Part shown: positions 9,830-22,469 of the stretch, one piece after another | Layout of the letters: the number at the start of each line of letters is the position of its first letter | Numbering within the stretch: position 1 is the stretch's first letter | Assembly (NCBI GenBank): GCA_029721435.1 | Contig: CM056580.1 | Location: 77,463,367 to 77,527,366 of the forward strand | Direction of reading: 5' to 3' | From: Gymnothorax reevesii | Taxonomy: Eukaryota > Chordata > Actinopteri > Anguilliformes > Muraenidae | DNA length: 64,000 bases | Position numbers and translations under genes: made by a program | Notes under the pieces: model-generated | Database searches by the model: none | Told to the model about the DNA's origin: nothing | Seen by the model: the letters and a program-made list of their open reading frames with translations, nothing else

Positions 9830-10855
9830 TTCAATACCATGAGTACTCTTACTCTTACGACAGATACAGGTCACTTGAAATTATGAATGTGAATTATCAA
9901 GATAGGCAAACCTGATCAGAGAAAAGAATGGGAATGTAGTGCCATAGAACAGTGGACCGTGATAGTTTCATACATGGTCTTGCTTACCTTTATGGAGGTT
10001 GTTTCAGCAGTTGGCTGTGGTGTTGCTCATTACCACCACCCAGCCAACTATAAAGGGAGAGAAGCTCAACCACTGCGAACAAATCATTTTCTTTATTTTA
10101 TTCCTAATTTGAATTAGTTGATTCATATTTGCCCCTTTTTGTCCTCAGCTGTAGTTTGGGAAAATTACACTTCCACAGGCCATTGTACCCTTCAAGTATT
10201 GTGTGTTATTTCTTAATTATTGCTCTAGATGCACAAGGCATTACCCTCTGCTTTCCTGTAGCTGTAAGTCTTCTGGAAAACACATTCGGGTACAAATTGC
10301 CCAGAGGGAGATCCATATAATATTTAAAAGAAGATTTTATTTTGCCTACTATGCATACCAAAATCAAACATAAGGCACAATAGAGTAGAATTTGCTGTAC
10401 TTGCAGGCAAAGCACTCATTACTCTTGGTAAAACAAATCACTCTGGTCATTTCCGGAGGCCTAGGCCTATTTCTAATGCAATTCTAGCTCATTTGTATGA
10501 ATCCTGTTAAAAAAAAAAGTCTAATATCTGGGAACAACTTAAAACTCATTTCAACTAAGTCCAAGCAATGTTGCAATGGTGGAAATATGGTCAGAAAATG
10601 ACTAAGTTATGACAAATCATCCACTCCCATAACTTTACCATTCTATCTTATGGAAAATAAATGTAAACAACTGAAGCAGTTCCTCTGTAACTTTCACCCC
10701 TGAAACTCTTAAGTTTTACGTGACTTTTTACCTAAAGTGACTTTTTCACCCAAGTTTTCCCTCAAAGTAGATTCAACATTAAAAAACACTTACATCCATA
10801 TTCTGTACCTGCTTGTTGGAGAAGCTACATCACACTTATATTGGGAGATATATTG
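9830..10855. other. Unassigned sequence
   Basis: No coding or repeat structure that I can name. The tract near 10700-10790 repeats 'aagtgactttt' phrases weakly. Confidence 0.5.
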
Positions 10856-10861
10856 AAACCC

Positions 10862-11115
10862 AGGATTGGTAGCACTGCTGCCTCACCGCTAAAAGATCAT
10901 GGGTTCAAATCTGGCTTGGGGCCTTCAGTGTGGTGTCTGCATGTTCTCCCCATATTGTGTTCATGTGGGTTTCCTCCAGGTACTCTGGTTTACTCCCAGA
11001 GTCCAAAGGCACATATGCTGAGCTAATTGGTGGCTTTCCATTGAAGAGCCTGGTGCTAAAACTACTTAAGTCACACTTTAAACAATTCAAGTTCAGCATA
11101 GAAACATGTTGTGTT
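10862..11115 (+). mobile_element. tRNA-derived SINE-like repeat, degenerate
   Basis: GGTAGCACTGCTGCCTCACC (A-box-like) and GATCATGGGTTCAAATCTGG (B-box-like) form the head. They are followed by GCATGTTCTCCCCATATTG and GTGGGTTTCCTCCAGGTACT, then AGTCCAAAGGCACATATGC and CTAATTGGTGGC. The order equals that of the copy at 28624. A stretch of unrelated sequence follows. Confidence 0.75.
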
Positions 11116-11119
11116 TGTC

Positions 11120-12440
11120 AAGCCAAAGCTATAAATGAAGACCCCAGTGCTAAAAGGACTTAAGTCACAACTTTTTCAACTTTTAACAAAGTAACTTTCA
11201 GTAGTGGTGCTTCTACTTTTACTTAGTCATTTTTTCCACTACTTTATACACCTCTGATTATCATATTAGCTATGTGACAAAGTGCAATACTCAGTCTTCC
11301 CTGAATTCTTGTATTTTATTTCATTTTATAAACATTGCTTATATCATTTTTTCACTGTCTACTATATTTGAGGTAAAACTGACCTAAATTCCTCACTTCA
11401 CAACACACTTTTTTTTTTTAAATCTGAAGTGACTGAAATAAATACCAAACCATGCTATTTGGGGACCATAAAATTCCAAAATGTTCTAATTCCTCAGCCA
11501 ATTCTCATAATCTTGGTGTCAACTACAAGGCCTTTTCGAGAGCTTTCAATAGGTCATAAATTCATTAAAATTAATTGCATGTCAATTTTTTTGTCACATA
11601 TATAACCATATTCAACCATCACAAATATCGTCTAACGCTTTATGCAAATACTTGACAACTCCTTCACTTGAACATATTAACTAAGCGGTTTTACTCAAAA
11701 CTGTGGATTCTTTGTCCATAACGTGCCCAAAGATGAATCATGGGGAAAAAAAGGAAACATTGAAGTTCGTTCTTACACCCTTGCTATATAGGAACTGCCA
11801 TGTGTTCACAAAAAGTGACGTCACGTCCCCGATTAGCACAACTGTGACAATAATTTTATTCCTGAATCGTAATAAAACAAATTACATACATATAAACCTT
11901 AACTGCTATCTTCATCTGCTGCTGCTCTCTCTCAAATTGACATTCACAAAATCAATAACTGCTACCCTTACTCTGGCTCTTTGTCTATTCAAACGTATAA
12001 CTTGCTTTTGATATGTTTTCCTTACTCAAGACCGCCCACCTCCCACTACCTCACTCACGCACTCTCACTCTTTCACACTCACATTCTCTAACTTTCACTC
12101 TTTCACTCACACTCTCTCCACCCAATCTGTAAATATTTTATCAGCTCCAACTCATTCCTAAACTTCCACTTCATATAATTCTGTGAGTTTTGCCTCATTT
12201 AGCTCCCTTTATTGGGCCCTCATTCTCATACAGCACTTGGGGGCCCAGCCATATACAAAGTTGCACCTGGTCTTGTTTCAAAAATAATACATCCACGGGG
12301 CCTTTAGAGGGGTGCAGAATAAAAGTATTTATTTTCCGTAAAAAATATATATTTAGTTGTATCCTAATTAACTAATTGAAAAATTTTGACAGGATCGACA
12401 ATGACTTCTTGTATACATTGTACAAGCTAATAGCAGCTGG
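11120..12440. other. Unassigned sequence with a CT/CA-rich tract at 12028-12120
   Basis: The tract 12028-12120 is a degenerate pyrimidine minisatellite (cactctcactctttcac phrases). The rest is AT-rich with no supported gene. Confidence 0.5.
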
Positions 12441-12499
12441 GGCATCGTGGGTTGTCAAATACGATCTCTATGCTCGGCACAGCTAGGCTGGCACTGGAT

Positions 12500-12640
12500 A
12501 AAATGGCGGAGTCTGCAAGTCCTGCTGCAGCTGCTTCAGAGCCCTGGCGAACGGTGCATTATCCGTCCCAGCAGCAGAGTGACCGGAGAAGGGCAAAGAC
12601 GAGAGTCAATATCGGCAAAGCATATGCTTGTGCAGGCTGA
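12500..12640 (+). pseudogene. Possible transposon-protein N-terminal fragment
   Basis: The frame MAESASPAAAASEPWRTV then QQQSDRRRAKTRVNIGKAYA stops at 12640. The RRR-K-RVNIG-A pattern resembles a basic motif I recall from predicted fish transposon proteins (…RxRINIG…W). It is short, and nothing downstream continues the similarity. Confidence 0.3.
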
Positions 12641-12739
12641 TCGCTTGACACACTCGGCAAGGAACCTGGCAACCCAACTGCTGGAATTATTTTCTGTTGT
12701 TGTGACTACAATCTTGAGACACTAAATGTCGGTATTCTG

Positions 12740-14025
12740 CTCATATTCCATAATCAACCTTTAAGTACTTTAAGCACTGCGCTCTTCAATTGCCCATGAG
12801 TATGAATGAATTGTATATTGACACTAGATAGCTGACAGTATCGTCAAAAAATAAGTACACACATTCAACCGGACATATTTGAATCGTTGGAAACTTTAGG
12901 ATCTCCTCCAGAATTTGATATAATAATATAATATTAACACCATACATAAAAATTGCATGACATAAGATACATTTTTTTTTACCTAACAGTAATTTAAAAA
13001 TGTATCAGCGAAGCCTGATTCTTTCTAATGCAGACTCAGTGTAAGCTTTCTGTAAAATGATGGCTCTCACCTTAACCCTTCCTCTGGTCAGCACCTGCTG
13101 TAAAGGCTGTGAAATGAGTCAAACAGTGTAAATACTCAGAGGTCATACTGCAAGCCCATCTCTCCCCCTTTTCAGCCATTTGCAAAGAAGGCAATTGCCC
13201 TCAGTCCAATGTCACTTGTGGACATGGAGCACATCAATCATATCCCATAGGTTTTGTTCCAGCTGCCAGTCTTGTCACTAACCAATGCAACACAAAAATA
13301 GTTACAGGGTGTAGAGAATGTATTGTTTCTCAAAGAAATGACAAACTGATCATATAAACATTTTATCCATAAAAGGTTTAATAATTCTAATAATTTTGAT
13401 TAATTGACAAATGGTTCAAATTTAATATTTAAGCATTTGATATATTTCAGGTGATATATCATAATCTGACTGAAACTGAACTGTCTGTCCAAAATGAATT
13501 TCTAATTTTCTCCTGAGTGTTTTAATTACAGTTCAGTCAACCAACTTTTATTAATTTGATTAAATGAATAAAAAGAATTTTGTAAGATGATATTTAGCAT
13601 AACACCACTGCAACACTTTATTTAATATATCACTCTGATTATTTGTATTTGCTACTTTAAACTGACTGGAACATGTTTTGTGTGTTACGTTGAGGGCTAC
13701 TGTGAGCAGTGCTTGAAATTGAAATAAATAAATTAATAAATAAAATTCTGGTTCTCACAAGCTTTAGCTAAATTGTGGGGGTGCAAATCTTGTACTTCAG
13801 TTATAGTGCAGATGCCCTGATGAAATATCACTCCAGGAAAAGCACTCGTTTCAGATTTCCCATTGATTAAGACTTTAAAAGTACAAAAGTTTGTACAATA
13901 ATTTAAGAAACTGCTGGTTTCTACCTAAAAATTTAGCTTCACTTTGGATATTTTGAAGACTTTAAACTGGATATCCCCGGTAATAGATAGTAAAAGGGCA
14001 ACATTTTGCTTTTGTTTTCTGTCAC
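12740..14025. other. Unassigned AT-rich sequence
   Basis: No supported coding region or repeat. Confidence 0.5.
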
Positions 14026-14363
14026 TGTAGTGCCCCGCCCTCTTGGCATTCAAAGTTAATGGCTACCTGCCTTCACTCAATTATCCAATTATGTTCACTC
14101 TGCTCCCCTAATAAGTACACATTAGTGGAGTTTCATTCCTTTGCCTATTTAAACTTCAGTTTTCCCCTTCACTGGCAGGTAGCCTCAGACTGTGACACTG
14201 TTTAGTTGGGAGCGCTCCCTTTTTGTTATCTCTGTTTAGTTTTGTGTTTGTGTTATTTGTTCACCTTCTTTATTTAATAAAATCACATTCCTGCACTCGG
14301 CTCCTCCTTTCACATCTCTCCCCTGGCGCTCTGTGTAACATCTGTCGGTGCCGGGACATCACA
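14026..14363 (+). mobile_element. Solo-LTR-like unit, copy 1
   Basis: It starts TGTAGTGCCCCGCCCTC and ends GTGCCGGGACATCACA, so the ends are imperfectly inverted (TGTAGTG / CATCACA). Inside are an inverted pair CTACCTGCC ... GGCAGGTAG (14072, 14176), a TATTTAAA-type box before the second half (14153) and AATAAAA near 14276, the order expected of promoter and poly(A) signal in an LTR. It aligns along its length with 45912-46242. No flanking pol genes or convincing 5-bp target duplication were seen. Confidence 0.6.
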
Positions 14364-14422
14364 GCCATGCTATGGGACGAAATGAAATCTTCCAATTGAT
14401 CCACATGCAAGAATAACATTAA

Positions 14423-14678
14423 TACACTGTAAAAAGCGATAAGCTCAATAAGTCATCATAACTTTTTTCTATCATTTACTTCCACTTAGCATAATGAGTT
14501 ATGAAATTTCAGCATAATTTCATGAGTTCCTGGTACGCCAACTCAAGGTTGTAAGCCACTTCAGTGAAAGGAAAAGTTGAAAAAATGCTTTTCTTGAAGT
14601 TGAGTTTACTTACCTTTTTAAGGCAGCAATTGAACTCAAGTTTTCAAGTTGAACCACCCTAATATTTTTTACAGTGTA
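14423..14678. mobile_element. 256-bp MITE with TACACTGTAAAAA ends
   Basis: Left TACACTGTAAAAA and right TTTTTTACAGTGTA are inverted copies. The interior has 'aagttgag' and 'caagtt' phrases. It is non-coding and resembles small hAT-like MITEs common in fish. Confidence 0.65.
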
Positions 14679-17600
14679 CATAGAGTGAGACTAAATGAAG
14701 CCAACAACTGTTTTGAATGTCATGCCTATGAAATGCTAAATGGGATATAATTTCTTATTTCGATTCCCAGTTCTACCTTCTATTGTTTCGCTGACACAGA
14801 TTGAGTTTTTACAGTTTTACACAGATTGAGGAGCCTTACAAAATTAACCAAAATAACGAGCACTGTAATGTTTTAACAGAGCAAAGCTTGATAACCTACA
14901 GGTCATGAGCTGTAGACCGCGGAACAGTAGAATACATATTAATTTGATGTAAAGTGAAACGGTCAGTTTTTAAAAAAAACTCTTTTTAATCAGCTTTTCT
15001 AGAGTGTGATTTTTGTTATGTTTTGTGAAAACCTAAACTTTGGCAGTTTAAATAAAAAATTAATCCCTTGCCCTCCTCATTAGTGTGTGATGGGCGGTGA
15101 CAGGACACCAGGTGCTGCGATCAGTGAGAGAAAACAGAGCAGCTCAGCTAAGACACAAACACAGAAGAGGTAAAAGCTCACACTTACAAGGATGAATAAC
15201 TGTCCGCAACACGGAAGCGGAGCGAGAGAAAAAACAACAAGAGAGAAGAGAGAAAATTTCTAAAAGAAGCTATTCCTAATAATAAATAGAATATAACAAA
15301 TCATTAGGAAATCAGACTAGAGATTTTCTCCGGCCGAAGTGCTAGAAACAAACAGACACTCTAGCGATAGGTGTGGTGAACCCCCGGTCATATATATAGA
15401 TTCCGGAAAACTCTGCCCCAGCTCAACCAGCCAGCTGGGCCAGGAATTTGATGGAAAAGAAACTCGATATCATCCCGAATGATAGAACAAAGAAAGGTCC
15501 AACAAACGCTCGCCTAAACCATGACATAGTTCTGTAGTACCTACTTGCATATTGTATACAGTATTGTGAAGTGTTACCCATTGGATTAAAATTCCTGAAG
15601 TTTGATGATAAGCACCCAGCAGAGATTTTGAGCTCATATAAAATTGGTAAGTATTCATAGAACTTTTCCAAACTTTTTGCCCTAATTTCAGCATTGTATG
15701 CACTTTTTCCAGAGAACTTCTAAATGGGAATGAAAGTAAATAATTCACTTCATATCAACCATCATTGTGAGCTGAATTTGAAAAAAATGTGAAAATGCTG
15801 CTCTCCAAGAGGAAATGTTGTTTTTACCAAATTAATTTCTTACCATTATTTCATAATATTGAACAATTGCTATTAAGTATTTTACATTATATTCATATTG
15901 TTTTGCAGTTCTGTATGAAGACACTAAATTAATGTCTGGAGTCAAAGCTGCAGAGACAAAGGCTAGTGTATGGAGTAAGCATGGCTGCAGAAGTTTACTT
16001 CCTGCTCTTATTCCCATGGAAACAACATTTCAGAGATCAACTCAAGGCAATTTTCTTTTCCAGTGACTCTTGCATGCACCATAAACCACCTTTATCATTA
16101 AATCAAACTAATAGGAAATAGAAAATAAAGTGAGCCTGTGCACTAGTTCAGGCTGATGATAAGAGTCGTGCTGCCATCACATGACCTACTTTGCTGAAGA
16201 CATTTACAATTAATGCTCCATCCCAACAGTGCACCCTCACTCACCCCCGAATCCTCTGTGCTGCGGCCTGCAGCCAGCTGCACTGCTGCTGCAGATTTTA
16301 TTGACGGCTGTTTTAGAGTTTTCTGTTATGAGATCTAAGAATCTGTCCAGTGAGTGACAATACCACATGCTGAAATGGTCAGGCTCATTCACCTCCACTG
16401 CTTGGTGACCAGCCACTTCATTTAGTCCACAGTTTTGGCGAGGACAAATTGCTCCCCAGATGAAACCTTTGTTGCCACAAGCGTCAGAGAAGTGATTTTG
16501 TTCTTTTTGCATTATGTTAGGCACTTGGCTACCAATTGCAGTTCAGTTAACCCAACCCATCTGCAATGGAGGTTTTTGCAGTTTTGTTTTTTGTTCTTTT
16601 TTTCTTGTTTTTTTTGGGAGCAAAGGGGTGATTTGGATGAAATGCATGATAATGTAAAACTGCACCTGAATGCAACACCAAAGATCTCCATTCCCCAGTC
16701 ATCACATTTTAAACAGCATTAATGGAGCTTATTACGACACGGATTGATCAATTTCAGTGCTTTTTTCCATTTAAATAATTAAACAGCAACTCTAGACGAG
16801 AGAAAAAGGGTTTTTCCTCCAATCTGGATTCTATTTCTGTTCCAACATTTTAAAATCACAGACTCTTGCCATAATATTAAATTTCACTGAGCTCTACGTT
16901 TATGCAAAAACATAAGCTTGTATGATTGCTTGTATGTTTCTTAATAATGCCAATCAATAGGGTGCTGCCTGGTGTAACTGGTTGCAATTAGATACAAAAA
17001 TGGAAGGATTTGTTGCAAGTCCTCCACCGCATAGTTGGCAATGCTCTCAGCAAAGTGGAGAATGGCCACAGTGCAAGATTGCTGGCCCACAGATTTCCCA
17101 TCATGATAGAATGACCTTGCTTGATCCTAAAATTTGTTGAATTGGAAAATCTGCATGGTCATCTGGAAGGTATTCTCGCCTAGAATTACAGTTTGTGTCT
17201 AGCCCTGAATAGGCCAGCCATTAAGACTTAAGGATTGTGGGAAATTTTTGACAAAGAGGGCTCCGACCCACCCTCAGTAGTGACAGAGAGTGATAACTGG
17301 ATCTGTTTGATTATTCTTTGGCTGACTTTGGCCCAACAGATCAACTACCAAATTCAAACATTTACAATAGCCGTAATATAATAATCCTCAGCGCAGTATC
17401 TTTGCTCTGTCCTTGCTTTTTTGGAGTTAATAAAGGGCATGTTTAACGCATGCTTACTCCCTACTAGTTCCTGGTTTGTCAACAATTAAAGTATTTATTC
17501 ACAGAATAATCAAGACCAATACATAGCCTATAATAACTGAGACATGACGATGACAAAATGACTATATGCTAAATTTAGGTACAACAGACATGATGTCAGG

Positions 17601-17690
17601 ATGGCAGCTGTCTGAATTATTGCAAAAAAAAAAATAAAAAATTGAGTTCCATCTCAAATCATGGATTGAGATGGAATTTGAGCTCCATCT
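14679..17690. other. Unassigned 3-kb stretch
   Basis: I find no supported gene. Short antisense frames (15423-15748, 16237-16524) are low-complexity-free but have no recognisable domain and no splice logic. A purine-rich patch spans 15180-15270. Some of this may be older unrecognised repeats. Confidence 0.45.
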
Positions 17691-17693
17691 CAA

Positions 17694-17815
17694 TCGCTGT
17701 TAGATCGTATATGGAGAGACACCGTGTCTTCAGTTACAAATTACGATAATTGGAAAACGGGGCATTAAAGGAAAATGATTGAGAACTAGCCAGGACTAAT
17801 TATTGTCAAAGAGTG
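17694..17815. mobile_element. Partial copy of the long-inverted-repeat element found at 46980
   Basis: Aligned with the right arm at 47455-47575, this segment shows the same order. A 'tagatcg.at...gagaga' block is followed by 'caattagaaaac'-like text, and it ends in TAGCCAGGACTAATTATT (exact over 18 bp). It is followed directly by a hAT-type terminus. A small inverted repeat (CCATCTCAA / TTGAGATGG) lies just before it. Confidence 0.6.
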
Positions 17816-17819
17816 ACAT

Positions 17820-17849
17820 GTCTTGGCCCCCCCTCTGGCTACGCCACTG
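17820..17849 (-). mobile_element. Isolated hAT-like terminus
   Basis: Read from minus it gives CAGTGGCGTAGCCAGAGGGG, the classic CAGNGGCG start of many fish hAT ends. No matching opposite end was found upstream, so only a terminus is claimed. Confidence 0.5.
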
Positions 17850-17869
17850 GTGGAGACCCCCTGTATATG

Positions 17870-19450
17870 CTGGCTTTTGATCCAACCACAACTGCAATAA
17901 AAATTTCAAACAAGCTGCACATTTTTTTCATGAGTTCAGGCTTTTAGTTTTAAGATGAATGCATTATCTTAATGATGAACATTATGACAGAAAAATGCAA
18001 TACCACAAGGAATAAATGTAATCCCTAACTTCATTTTGTGCTTCTTGCAAGATGGAAAACAATTACATAAAAAGAGGTAACATCAACCACTGAGGTCTTT
18101 CTCTCTCAAATATGAATGCAAGTTTGCCTCATAATCATGTACTTTGTCATTGAATCATTCTTTATCTATCAGATGGCTATGATTGGTGGCCAGGTGTCTG
18201 AACTTTCACAACTAAGCAGCCCATTGATTTTATACAAATGTTAAAAATATTAATTTGTACCTCAGTATTCTTCATGGAAGCAAAATGTAAGAAATGACAG
18301 TTGGCTCATACGCCATAGTTAAAAGGAGGTATAATTTTATATAGGACCTCATGTATGGATATAACTGCTTTGTTATATGTATGTAAAGTATTGTACCTGT
18401 TATATTATGGGAGCTGCAGGACAAAGTCAAAGCAAAAATTTCCCCTTTGGACACAATAAAGTAAATTCAACTCGATTGAACTTACAATACGGTTTACAAA
18501 TAAATTTACACAAATCACTGCCTTTTATGAGCTGCATGAGACAGATTATCATTATAACCGTGGATAAGACAAGGGCTCAAAATTTTGTCATGCAATGAAC
18601 AATAATGTCCAAAAATAAAATGGCCCGTCCATCTCCCGATTAAGCAATATCACACAAGAGGGAATGCTATTTTAGTAAATAATTTTAAGGCCACGATTTG
18701 GTCAAAGCAGTGACAATGTTAAGTATAACTGCACAACCTTGAGTGAGATATTATTATTGTACAATAGTTCAATAAACAATACATGTATTCAAAAATCAGG
18801 AACAACTGATGTTCATTCATAATATCATCCAATATTTATTTAGATTTTTTGCTCCGCTAATGAAAATAGCTTACAAAGAGGATAAGTTGGAGAGAGAATT
18901 TTTTGCTGCAACACATCACGCAGACACCCAAGCAGTTGCTGGCTGGCTCACATTATTTTGTACATTCCCATTACAGGTACATCCCGGGACGGGGTTTTGT
19001 TGGTGCTTTGCTTTGGTGCTATAATGATTCTGGTCTACTAATATTCCACTGGCATTCAAATACCATTTTCCATGCCCACTGTTGATGTTAAGTGTTAGTT
19101 TTGCTTTTATTGCTGATGTGCAATTTGTAGCTCCAGCAATCCGTCACAATCCCAACCAAACTTCATCACCCAGAGTTCACAGATGCAAATAAATTTTAAT
19201 TTATTCGTCCTTGTTCAGTGAAACGAGGTTGTGGACGTAACAAAGTATTTTATTTCATTATTTTTCTTACGTAACTTTGTGGAGCATCTGAACTTCATCA
19301 GTATAGTTCCGTTGTGGGAAACGTTTACTTTCAGACCTCGGCATTCCAAAGCAAAATTTCTCACCTTTGACTCTACCACAAAAGTCTTGTTACGCAATAT
19401 GGAACTAATATTAGCTTGTATTGGCACGTGAAATTCTTAAAATTCTTCAT
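17870..19450. other. Unassigned AT-rich sequence
   Basis: No supported gene or repeat. Several short frames are random-looking. Confidence 0.5.
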
Positions 19451-19454
19451 ACAC

Positions 19455-20083
19455 ATGCTCATGGGTCTTGCTCATGAGTGAGGGTAGGATGGAGCGTGAG
19501 ATTGACAGACGGGTCGCTGCAGTGTCTGCAATGAAGCAAGCGTTGTACCGGCTCATTCTGGTGAAGAAGGAGTTGAGCATAAAAGCGAAGCTCTCGATTT
19601 ACTGCTCGATCTACGCTCCAACCCTCACCTATGGTCACAAGCTTTGGGTAGTGACCGAAAGAATAAGAAGATTTCGAATATTAGCGGCCGAAATGAGCTT
19701 TCTCCATAGGGTGGCTGGGCTGACCCTTAGAGATAGGGTGAGAAGCTCGGACATCCGGCAGAAGCTCAAAGTAGAACCGCTGCTGCTCCGCGTCGAGAGG
19801 AGTCAGTTGAGGTGGTTTGGGCATCTTGTCCGGATGCCTCCTAGACGCCTCCCTTTAGAGGTTTTCCAGGCATGTCCAACTGGGAGGAGGCCCTTAAGCA
19901 GACCCAGGACATGCTGGAGGGATTATATATCCCGGCTGGCCTGGGAACAGCTTGGGGTCCCCCAAGTAGAGTTGAAGGAAGTGGCAGGGGAGGGGGGCGC
20001 TCTACTTAGTTTGTTACCCCCGCGACCCAGCCCCGGATAAGCGGAAGACAATGGATGGATGGATGGATGGATGGATGGATGGA
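19455..20083 (+). mobile_element. Rex3-like non-LTR retrotransposon, 5'-truncated
   Basis: Only the 3' end of the LINE is present, including the C-terminal region of the polyprotein and a terminal (GATG)n tract at about 20052-20083. A GATG tail is characteristic of the Rex3 (RTE clade) family of fish. The truncated 5' end is the usual outcome of incomplete target-primed reverse transcription. Family assignment is from memory of the consensus and should be tested by search. Confidence 0.7.
19468..20040 (+). pseudogene. C-terminal part of LINE reverse-transcriptase polyprotein
   Basis: 190 codons are open to TAA. The frame shows MEREIDRRVAAVSAMKQALY, YAPTLTYGHKLWVVTERIRR, AAEMSFLHRVAGLTLRDRVR, then LRWFGHLVRMPPRRLP and WRDYISRLAWEQLGVPQ. 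It ends LLSLLPPRPSPG. These are the conserved C-terminal phrases of fish RTE/Rex3-type elements, downstream of the catalytic RT domain, which is absent. The copy is fairly young because 190 codons remain intact apart from small changes, such as an apparently shortened segment near the end. Confidence 0.8.
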
Positions 20084-20090
20084 TAGATGG
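20052..20090. repeat. GATG tetranucleotide microsatellite (LINE tail)
   Basis: About seven to eight GATG units with one A variant (gatagatgg) follow directly on the LINE stop region. This is the 3' tail of the retrotransposon. Confidence 0.9.
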
Positions 20091-20900
20091 ACTCTTTTTT
20101 AATGAGCCTCGAAGGCTCTGAAGTTATATTGGGCTTCATTAATGTAATAATCTCTATATTCCTGAAATACAGACCATATAGAACAATATTCCTAATGAAT
20201 GATTGTTTTTACTTAAGATAACTTTGAATGCACTTGCTGAAAGTAAGTACTTTTGTGAATCGCATTATACCACTCCCTTGCATAACTATACGGTAAATTT
20301 AACTCTTTTGACAGAAAGTATTAGTTTCGTCAAACCCTGCAAATCTCATCATGAACTCCTTTGCATCAATGCAAAAATTATACATATAAAATGGCTAGTT
20401 TATGTCATCAGAAACTGCATGTGAGCACCCAAAACATGAAGAAATACACAATTAAAATACATCAAACTAATATCCTGCTTAAAGTATAAGAGCTGAACAA
20501 TTCTGCATGACAATCTTTTTTTCTTTCTGTATGTAAAATTTTCATTCACACATGATTATGCCATTTCACATGTGAATATGGAAGTATTGCAATCACATGC
20601 AGTCACGACTCCCACAGGTGTATGGGCAAATTTCACTTTTTTTGGAAAGGGCTGCACCATTATAACATATGGAGTCACAGAAGGGTCAGTATGGAATTTT
20701 TTTAAAGGTACCTGTAATGTTCTTTCGCAATAGGATTTGCATTACCTTGCATTGCTGTTGCGTTACCTCACAATAAGTTTCGCATTCACACTCAGTAGGT
20801 TTTGCATGACCTGGCAAACTAAGATATTCCTAGACACTTTTACCTTGTGACATTTCTATCACTAATTTCTAAGGCTCAGCACGGGTGTCTAAATTGCCAT
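20091..20900. other. Unassigned AT-rich sequence
   Basis: Nothing supportable beyond AT-rich background. Confidence 0.5.
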
Positions 20901-20904
20901 TTTC

Positions 20905-21130
20905 ATCCCCCGCCTGGCGAAAGCCTAAAAGGTGGATTATGTCATGGCGCAGTCCATCTGTCCATCCATTTGTCTGTCTATAATGGAAGGTACTTGGCTG
21001 CCGAAATCACCTGCTCCTGCAGTTTTCATGGGACATCCCTTGATTGTTGCATGAATGATGCAGTTAGACTGATGATACGCATATTGCAGTCGTGACTTTG
21101 GTGGGAGATTTTGTGCTCTCAGCACTCTTG
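20905..21130 (+). repeat. Degenerate interspersed 'phrase' repeat
   Basis: It opens CGCCTGGCGAAAGCC and passes through CCATCTGTCCATCCATTTGT then CTGTCTATAATGG. The layout (short palindrome-like start, then CTGTCTGT text, then a run of ordinary sequence) parallels 42480-42870 and 30660-30860. Family name unknown. Confidence 0.4.
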
Positions 21131-21744
21131 TTTAAGTGTTTTTAAATTATATGAATAAAACTTTTTCACTAGGATACCACTCATGTGACCACAGGTATCT
21201 AGTCTGTGGAGGAATCCTTCTCTTAGCCTTAGATAGCCTCGGCAGATTTCCAAGTGACTCATACATATGCCTGTTAAAATTGCTTAAGATTCACAGCAAA
21301 CCAGTGTGTGAAAATATTTATTCCACCTCTATAGTTTTTCTGCTGGCATGTTGTTAAAATCCTGTTGTTTCCCAAGTTTGCAAATAGTTTGTAAGCAACA
21401 TTTTTGTGAAAAAATATTTACAGAGAGAATGAGATAGTGCCTGAGATGATAAAGATTTATAGAATAAGAGCATTTCAATACACAGTGCATTTGAATATTG
21501 TGATTAAAGTCATCCCAGTGCTTTCTAAGCTAGGACAAATGGAAAGATAAACTAAGCATAAAACAGAGAAAGAATTCATTAGGGGATGAAGCAAATAGAT
21601 GAGAAAGAGGTAAAAAAAAAAACCCATCACATTGTTAAAAGACTGCAGAAGTCTAAAAAAAAAGATTGGTTTCCCTGGACTTCATAATCAAGCTAGGGAA
21701 AGGTTCTGTATTAATGGAAATAACCAAATAAAAAAAATAATAAA
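21131..21744. other. Unassigned AT-rich sequence
   Basis: No supported gene or named repeat. Confidence 0.5.
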
Positions 21745-22062
21745 TTGAAGGTCATCAGCTCAAATCCAGCCTGGGGCCCGTGAGGGGTTTGCATTCTATT
21801 CTCGCGTTTTTGTGGGGTTTTTTTTGTTTGTTTGTTTTTTTTAATGATCCAAAAACATGGATGGCAGGCTAATTGGAAACTCTGGGTTGCTCATAGGTGT
21901 AACTAAATGACGTGACAGTGTGATATGATCCTTGTATCGTCCAGAGTGTGTTTCTGCTTCTCGGTCAATTTATATAGAAATAGGCACCAGCCTCTGAATA
22001 GTCTCCCAATGACCCTGCCTAGAATTCAGCTAGTTAGATTAATAATGAATAAATAAGGAAAT
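21745..22062 (+). mobile_element. SINE-like repeat, degenerate copy
   Basis: CAGCTCAAATCCAGCCTGGG is a decayed B-box region. Then come AAAAACATGGATGGCAGGCT and AATTGGAAACTCTGGGTTGC, then AATAGGCACCAGCC, and an end rich in ATAATGAATAAATAA. A poly-T/GTTT expansion interrupts it at about 21812-21842. The motif order is the same as in the copies at 5205 and 28624. Confidence 0.6.
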
Positions 22063-22469
22063 AAATAAATGTATAGGTAAAGACAAAAGTGCAAATTGCT
22101 CAATTTCTCTACAAAACAGCAGACATTCATTTGTAATATTCAGCTGTGGATCCCACATTTGCCACGAGGTACTGTAGTATGCAGGGCACTGCCACTGTCA
22201 TTTACAAGGGATCCTAATGTATTACTTCTCTACAATTTTCTGGTGAAAATGAATAGAAAAATACAATTTTTAGCAAGGAGAACAAAAAAAATCCTCCCCA
22301 CAAGTATACTGCATAATGCCCAAAAACACTGAAAATACTAATTTTTTTCCACTATTTCCAGGCACCTGTATGAAAGTGGTCTGATTGGTCAACATCATAG
22401 TTGACCATTCCCAGAGCTGGTAACATCAAAAAAAAAGACTTGAGTTTTCCAAGAAATCCAAGGATTTGA

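Noticed and set aside
14026..14363. Complete retrovirus or Ty3/Ty1 provirus around the LTR-like units
   Set aside because: No gag, protease, RT or integrase motifs occur within reach of either unit and the two units are about 32 kb apart with unrelated sequence between.
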